Shown piece after piece: positions 60,627 through 64,000 of a stretch of 64,000 bases of DNA (position 1 is its first letter; every line of letters starts with the position of its first letter). The notes beneath the pieces were generated by a model. The model did not search any database, was not told where the DNA came from, and saw only the letters and a list, made by a program, of their open reading frames with translations. The translations under genes were made by a program, and so were the position numbers. Source of the stretch: Lepidonotus clava (lineage: Eukaryota > Annelida > Polychaeta > Phyllodocida > Polynoidae); contig OW387147.1 in assembly GCA_936440205.1 (NCBI GenBank), positions 34,869,629-34,933,628 on the forward strand. Reading direction: 5' to 3'.

Positions 60627-63107
60627 ATGTCCGACGCAAAGCCCTGGGCTTCTGACTCAGAATCAGAGTCTGAATCAGAAGATGAAACCCCTGTAAAGAA
60701 AACCGAAGAAGTTAAAAAGGAAGCCACACCTCCAGAAGCAGCTCCAGCAGCAGCGGCTACAGTGGAGTCATCAAATCCAGGAGAAGAAGCCACCAAGGTT
60801 GAGGAAGGTGAAGTAAAGGCTGAAGAGGCCCCAAAAGCAGAGGCAACAAAAGAGGAACCACCAACAGAAGAGGTTCCTAAACAGGAATCTCCAAAGGCAA
60901 CACCTCCCAAAGAAGAGACTCCAGAAGAAGCTCCAAAAGAAGAAGCTTCAAAAGAGGAGGCTCCTAAAGCAGAGTCACCTGCAAAAGAAGAAGAAGCTCC
61001 ACAAGAGGAGGCCCCCAAAGCAGAGTCACCTGCAAAAGAAGAAGCTCCGAAAGCAGAGTCACCTGCAAAAGAAGAAGCTGCAAAAGAGGGATCTCCTAAG
61101 GCAGAGTCACCTGCAAAAGAGGAGGCTCCTAAAACAGAGTCACCTGCAAAAGAGGAGGCTCCCAAAGTAGAGTCACCTGCAAAAGAGGAAGCTCCCAAAG
61201 CAGAGTCACCTGCAAAAGAGGAAGCTGCAAAAGAGGGATCTCCTAAAACAGAGTCACCTGCAAAAGAGGAGGCTCCCAAAGTAGAGTCACCTGCAAAAGA
61301 GGAAGCTCCCAAAGCAGAGTCACCTGCAAAAGAGGAAGCTGCAAAAGAGGGATCTCCTAAAACAGAGTCACCTGCAAAAGAGGAGGCTCCCAAAGTAGAG
61401 TCACCTGCAAAAGAGGAAGCCCCCAAAGCTGAGTCACCTGTAAAAGAGGAAGTGGCAAAAGAGGGATCTCCAAAAGCAGAGTCACCTGCAAAAGAGGAGG
61501 CTCCTAAAACAGAATCACCTGCAAAAGAGGAGGCTCCCAAAGCAGAGTCACCTGCAAAAGAAGAAGCTGCAAAGGAGGGATCTCCTAAAACAGAATCACC
61601 TGCAAAGGAAGAGGCTCCTAAAGCAGAGTCACATGCAAAAGAGGAAGCCCCCAAAGCTGAGTCACCTGCAAAGGAGGAGGCTCCCAAAGCAGAGTCACCT
61701 GCCAAAGAAGAAGAAGCTCCAAAAGAGTCACCTCCAAAAGAGTCACCTCCAATAGAGGCAGCTCCAAAGGAGGAGGCCGCTAAAGAAGAAGCATCAACAG
61801 AAGAGCCCCCTAAGGAGGAGGCTCCAAAGGAAGAACCTCCAAAAGAGGAGGCACCAAAAGAGGTAATGCTGACAGAAGAGGCCCCAAAGGAAGAAATACC
61901 AATAGTAGTAGTTTCAAAGGCAGAAACTCCACCAAAAGAAGAGGAAGAACAAGAAGTACCAAAGGAAGTGGAAGTAAAAGAAGAAGCTCCAAAGGAAGAG
62001 GCCCCTAAAGAGGAAGCCCCTAAAGAGGAGGCCCCTAAAGAAGAGGCACCAAGTGAAGAAGGTGCCAGATCTCCGCAAGAAGAAGGTGCCAGATCTCCAC
62101 AAGAAAAGACATCCCCAGAGAAAGATGAGAAGGAAAAGAAAAAGGAAAAGAAAAAAGAGAAGAAAGAGAAAAAGAAGGAAAAGAAGGAAAAGAAGAAAGG
62201 CAAGAATGGGGAGGAAGAACAAGCGCCTAGGGAGGATGAACCAACGATAGCACAAATTGTGGTTGAAGCCTCTGCTGAAGTACCGGCAGTAGTAGCAGTT
62301 CAGGCTGAACCAATGGAAACCACGTTGGAAGCGGTAGAAGCTGCAGAAGAACCAACAGAAGAACCAAAGGAAGAACCAAAGGAAGAACCAAAGGTAGAAG
62401 AAGCCAAGCCCGAGGAGCCAGAAGCGCCTGTCCCAGAGGAGGCTAAGGCTGAGGAACCAGTCGCTGCTGCTGAGGAGGCACCAGTACCGGAACCGGAACC
62501 AGTGCCAGAGGCCGAAGCTGCTCCTTCAGCCGAGCCGGAAGCGGAACCGGAAGTTGCCGCCGCAGCACCCGAAGCCGAGGACGCTGCAGCGGAAGCCCCG
62601 GCTGCAGCCGCTGGAGAAGAGGAGGTGGAACTTGCAGAACGAACAGAGGACGATGCAGCTTTCCACAAACTCAAAGAAATCTTGAATAACGGCAAGGAAA
62701 ATGCGGCCGCCGCCGAGGCTGGAGCGGCGGGAGGAGCAGAAGCAGCAGCAGGGGCGGCTGCTCCAGAGAGCGACGCGCAAAAGGCGGCGGCGGACGCGGC
62801 GGCGGCGGCCACCCTGGAGGACTACGGAGAGGTGGAGAAGGAGAAGGGAGGCCATGTGTACCGTACCTGCGGGAGGTACATGCGCGACGGTAAGCCGATG
62901 ACGGAGGGGGTGATCCACGTACGGAGCCTGGTGGACCGGCAGGAGCGGCTCTACGACCTGCTCAGCGTGCTCCGCAACGAGTTCAGCGACATGGACGCTG
63001 AGCTGAGGGCCCTCAAGGCCTCCGTCTACCCCAACCTCTTCTACCCGACCCTCTCCAACCGCTACTACAAGCACGTCATCTTCAAAACCAAGAACAAGGA
63101 GGCATGA
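60627..63107 (+). CDS. Lys/Glu/Pro/Ala-repeat protein with conserved-looking C-terminus, 826 aa
   Basis: The start ATG follows a strong acceptor by 21 nt. Residues 1-20: MSDAKPWASD then an acidic SESESE run. About 117-370: an 11-residue SPAKEEAPKAE repeat. About 370-490: looser PKEE repeats. About 493-530: a Lys-rich block (EKKKEKKKEKK). About 540-720: Glu/Ala/Pro-rich. About 730-826: a non-repetitive, likely folded domain (GGHVYRTCGRYMRDGKPMTE, then LVDRQERLYDLLSVLRNEFS and RYYKHVIFKTKN). There is no signal peptide or membrane segment. Composition recalls neurofilament-H/MAP-like or nuclear KEKE proteins, but this is composition, not homology. Codon use shifts from A-rich in the repeats to GC-rich after about 62650. 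The family of the C-terminal domain is not recognised. Confidence 0.88.
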   Translation: MSDAKPWASDSESESESEDETPVKKTEEVKKEATPPEAAPAAAATVESSNPGEEATKVEEGEVKAEEAPKAEATKEEPPTEEVPKQESPKATPPKEETPEEAPKEEASKEEAPKAESPAKEEEAPQEEAPKAESPAKEEAPKAESPAKEEAAKEGSPKAESPAKEEAPKTESPAKEEAPKVESPAKEEAPKAESPAKEEAAKEGSPKTESPAKEEAPKVESPAKEEAPKAESPAKEEAAKEGSPKTESPAKEEAPKVESPAKEEAPKAESPVKEEVAKEGSPKAESPAKEEAPKTESPAKEEAPKAESPAKEEAAKEGSPKTESPAKEEAPKAESHAKEEAPKAESPAKEEAPKAESPAKEEEAPKESPPKESPPIEAAPKEEAAKEEASTEEPPKEEAPKEEPPKEEAPKEVMLTEEAPKEEIPIVVVSKAETPPKEEEEQEVPKEVEVKEEAPKEEAPKEEAPKEEAPKEEAPSEEGARSPQEEGARSPQEKTSPEKDEKEKKKEKKKEKKEKKKEKKEKKKGKNGEEEQAPREDEPTIAQIVVEASAEVPAVVAVQAEPMETTLEAVEAAEEPTEEPKEEPKEEPKVEEAKPEEPEAPVPEEAKAEEPVAAAEEAPVPEPEPVPEAEAAPSAEPEAEPEVAAAAPEAEDAAAEAPAAAAGEEEVELAERTEDDAAFHKLKEILNNGKENAAAAEAGAAGGAEAAAGAAAPESDAQKAAADAAAAATLEDYGEVEKEKGGHVYRTCGRYMRDGKPMTEGVIHVRSLVDRQERLYDLLSVLRNEFSDMDAELRALKASVYPNLFYPTLSNRYYKHVIFKTKNKEA
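60957..61740 (+). repeat. 33-nt coding repeat with 114-bp higher-order unit
   Basis: The basic unit is 33 nt (SPAKEEAPKAE). Units are grouped as 11+11+16 residues, and this 114-bp block is repeated almost without change at 61147, 61261 and 61375. Because all units are multiples of three, both strands stay open. Confidence 0.95.
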
Positions 63108-64000
63108 ACACGCGCAATACAATGACCAGGGTAGAAGAAATAGTTATTTAAAAAGAAAAAGGAAAAAAATACGTATATATGTTACCATACCCACGTACGG
63201 AGATAAGTGAGGGGCCCAGGGACTAAGTGGACAATCTATTCAAGCTGACAACATGGTACTTACAGGAGGATATATGATCAAATTCTGAAGGCTTCCGTGT
63301 GAAGCATATTATATTCCAAAACGGAATATTAATGCAGGCCAGGAAAATAAGGTTACCTTGTTGATGTCATACTTTATCATCATACACGAAAGCTGGGAAC
63401 TTGCTGCCCAGAAGAGCCCTAGGGAACCCCACAAGTGGGAAATTGTCCGTAAATTATGAATATTTGTGTCTGAACAAATGGGTGAAGAAATATCCTCATA
63501 AATGTGTACCGACCTGTTTGTCTATGTGTCTGCGTGTGTTACATGAAATGCATGGCCATGCCTGAAGGCTTGACCGCTCAACAGAAAGGATTGGTAAAAA
63601 GAGTCCATTGCTTTATTATTGTCTCAAAGAAACCTGGCCTTCGCAGCAGAACGCATTGTACCCAATGAATACACTTCATCTGTCGAACCAGTTAGCAGTG
63701 CACATTTCTAACAACGAAAGCGTCCCCTGGAAACGCTCTACTGATTAGAATATCGTTAATATCATCGTGCAAGGAACACTGGAGCTACATATCCATCCCG
63801 CACCCGTCCTTCAATTAATTTTGCTCTGAAAATTGAATGGAAAAGTAGAATATATGAACTGATTCTAAAAACGTCTGAATGAACCCTTACACAAGTGACG
63901 GCAGTATTCAGGAGCAATATATAATAACGTCCTCTCGAACTCATACCAAATGTCTTTCATTGTGATGTCCTAGTTAACTATAGGCATTGCCTTACTTGAT
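63108..64000 (+). other. 3' UTR and downstream DNA of the 826-residue gene
   Basis: AT-rich. No AATAAA occurs between the stop and the window end; only variants (AATATA at about 63916) are seen. The true 3' end may lie beyond 64000. No further gene. Confidence 0.45.

Noticed and set aside
60614-62203. A 529-residue minus-strand frame (GASSFAGDSALG-type repeats) opposite the second gene
   Set aside because: It is the antisense of a 33/114-bp repeat whose units are multiples of three and lack stop complements. The plus frame has acceptor, start and non-repetitive C-terminus.
7269-63107. One gene joining the two large exons
   Set aside because: A donor at 10350 and an acceptor at 60605 exist, but both frames have their own start and stop, and no evidence links them.
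62300-63122. Minus-strand Ala/Ser-rich frames over the end of the second gene
   Set aside because: Shadows of GC-rich Ala/Glu codons.

Overview
The window is AT-rich nuclear DNA from a metazoan. Evidence: an intron-bearing tRNA-Tyr, two nuclear tRNA-Gly genes, CR1/Jockey-type LINEs, tRNA-derived SINEs, many terminal-inverted-repeat (TIR) DNA elements, and two very long protein-coding exons isolated by tens of kilobases of non-coding DNA. The repeat types and a decayed copy of an expanded cysteine-tailed gene family suggest a marine invertebrate. A mollusc or other lophotrochozoan is my guess, not proven by the sequence.

Layout: 0.5-3.6 kb is an almost full-length but damaged LINE. 4.4-5.7 kb is a nested pair of TIR elements. 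7.0-10.35 kb is a GC-rich exon encoding a 1017-residue disordered, Gly/Ser/Asp/Tyr-rich protein, with candidate splice signals before and just after the open frame. 10.4-60 kb is mostly intronic or intergenic. It holds three tRNA genes, at least six TIR elements including a 3.4-kb foldback element, several multi-copy unclassified repeats, a broken gene copy on the minus strand (22.1-24.2 kb), two more LINE 3' ends, a 36-37-bp degenerate satellite, and about a dozen short GC-rich islands. 60.6-63.1 kb is a second large exon. It encodes an 826-residue Lys/Glu/Pro/Ala repeat protein with a non-repetitive C-terminal domain.

The two large exons have GC-rich, unspliced, low-complexity coding sequence in common. 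Nothing in the sequence links them functionally, and neither resembles a named family well enough for a symbol. The GC islands between them often carry the 9-mer GAGCAGCTC or its complement, and three also have exon-like borders. They could be small exons or regulatory elements.

I see no operon, CRISPR array or other prokaryotic system. The most unusual signals are the GAGCAGCTC-bearing islands, the young 114-bp higher-order repeat in the second gene, X-box-like sites spread inside two repeat families, a TTAA-flanked element built from a 17-mer in both orientations, and a candidate recursive splice site upstream of the first large exon.
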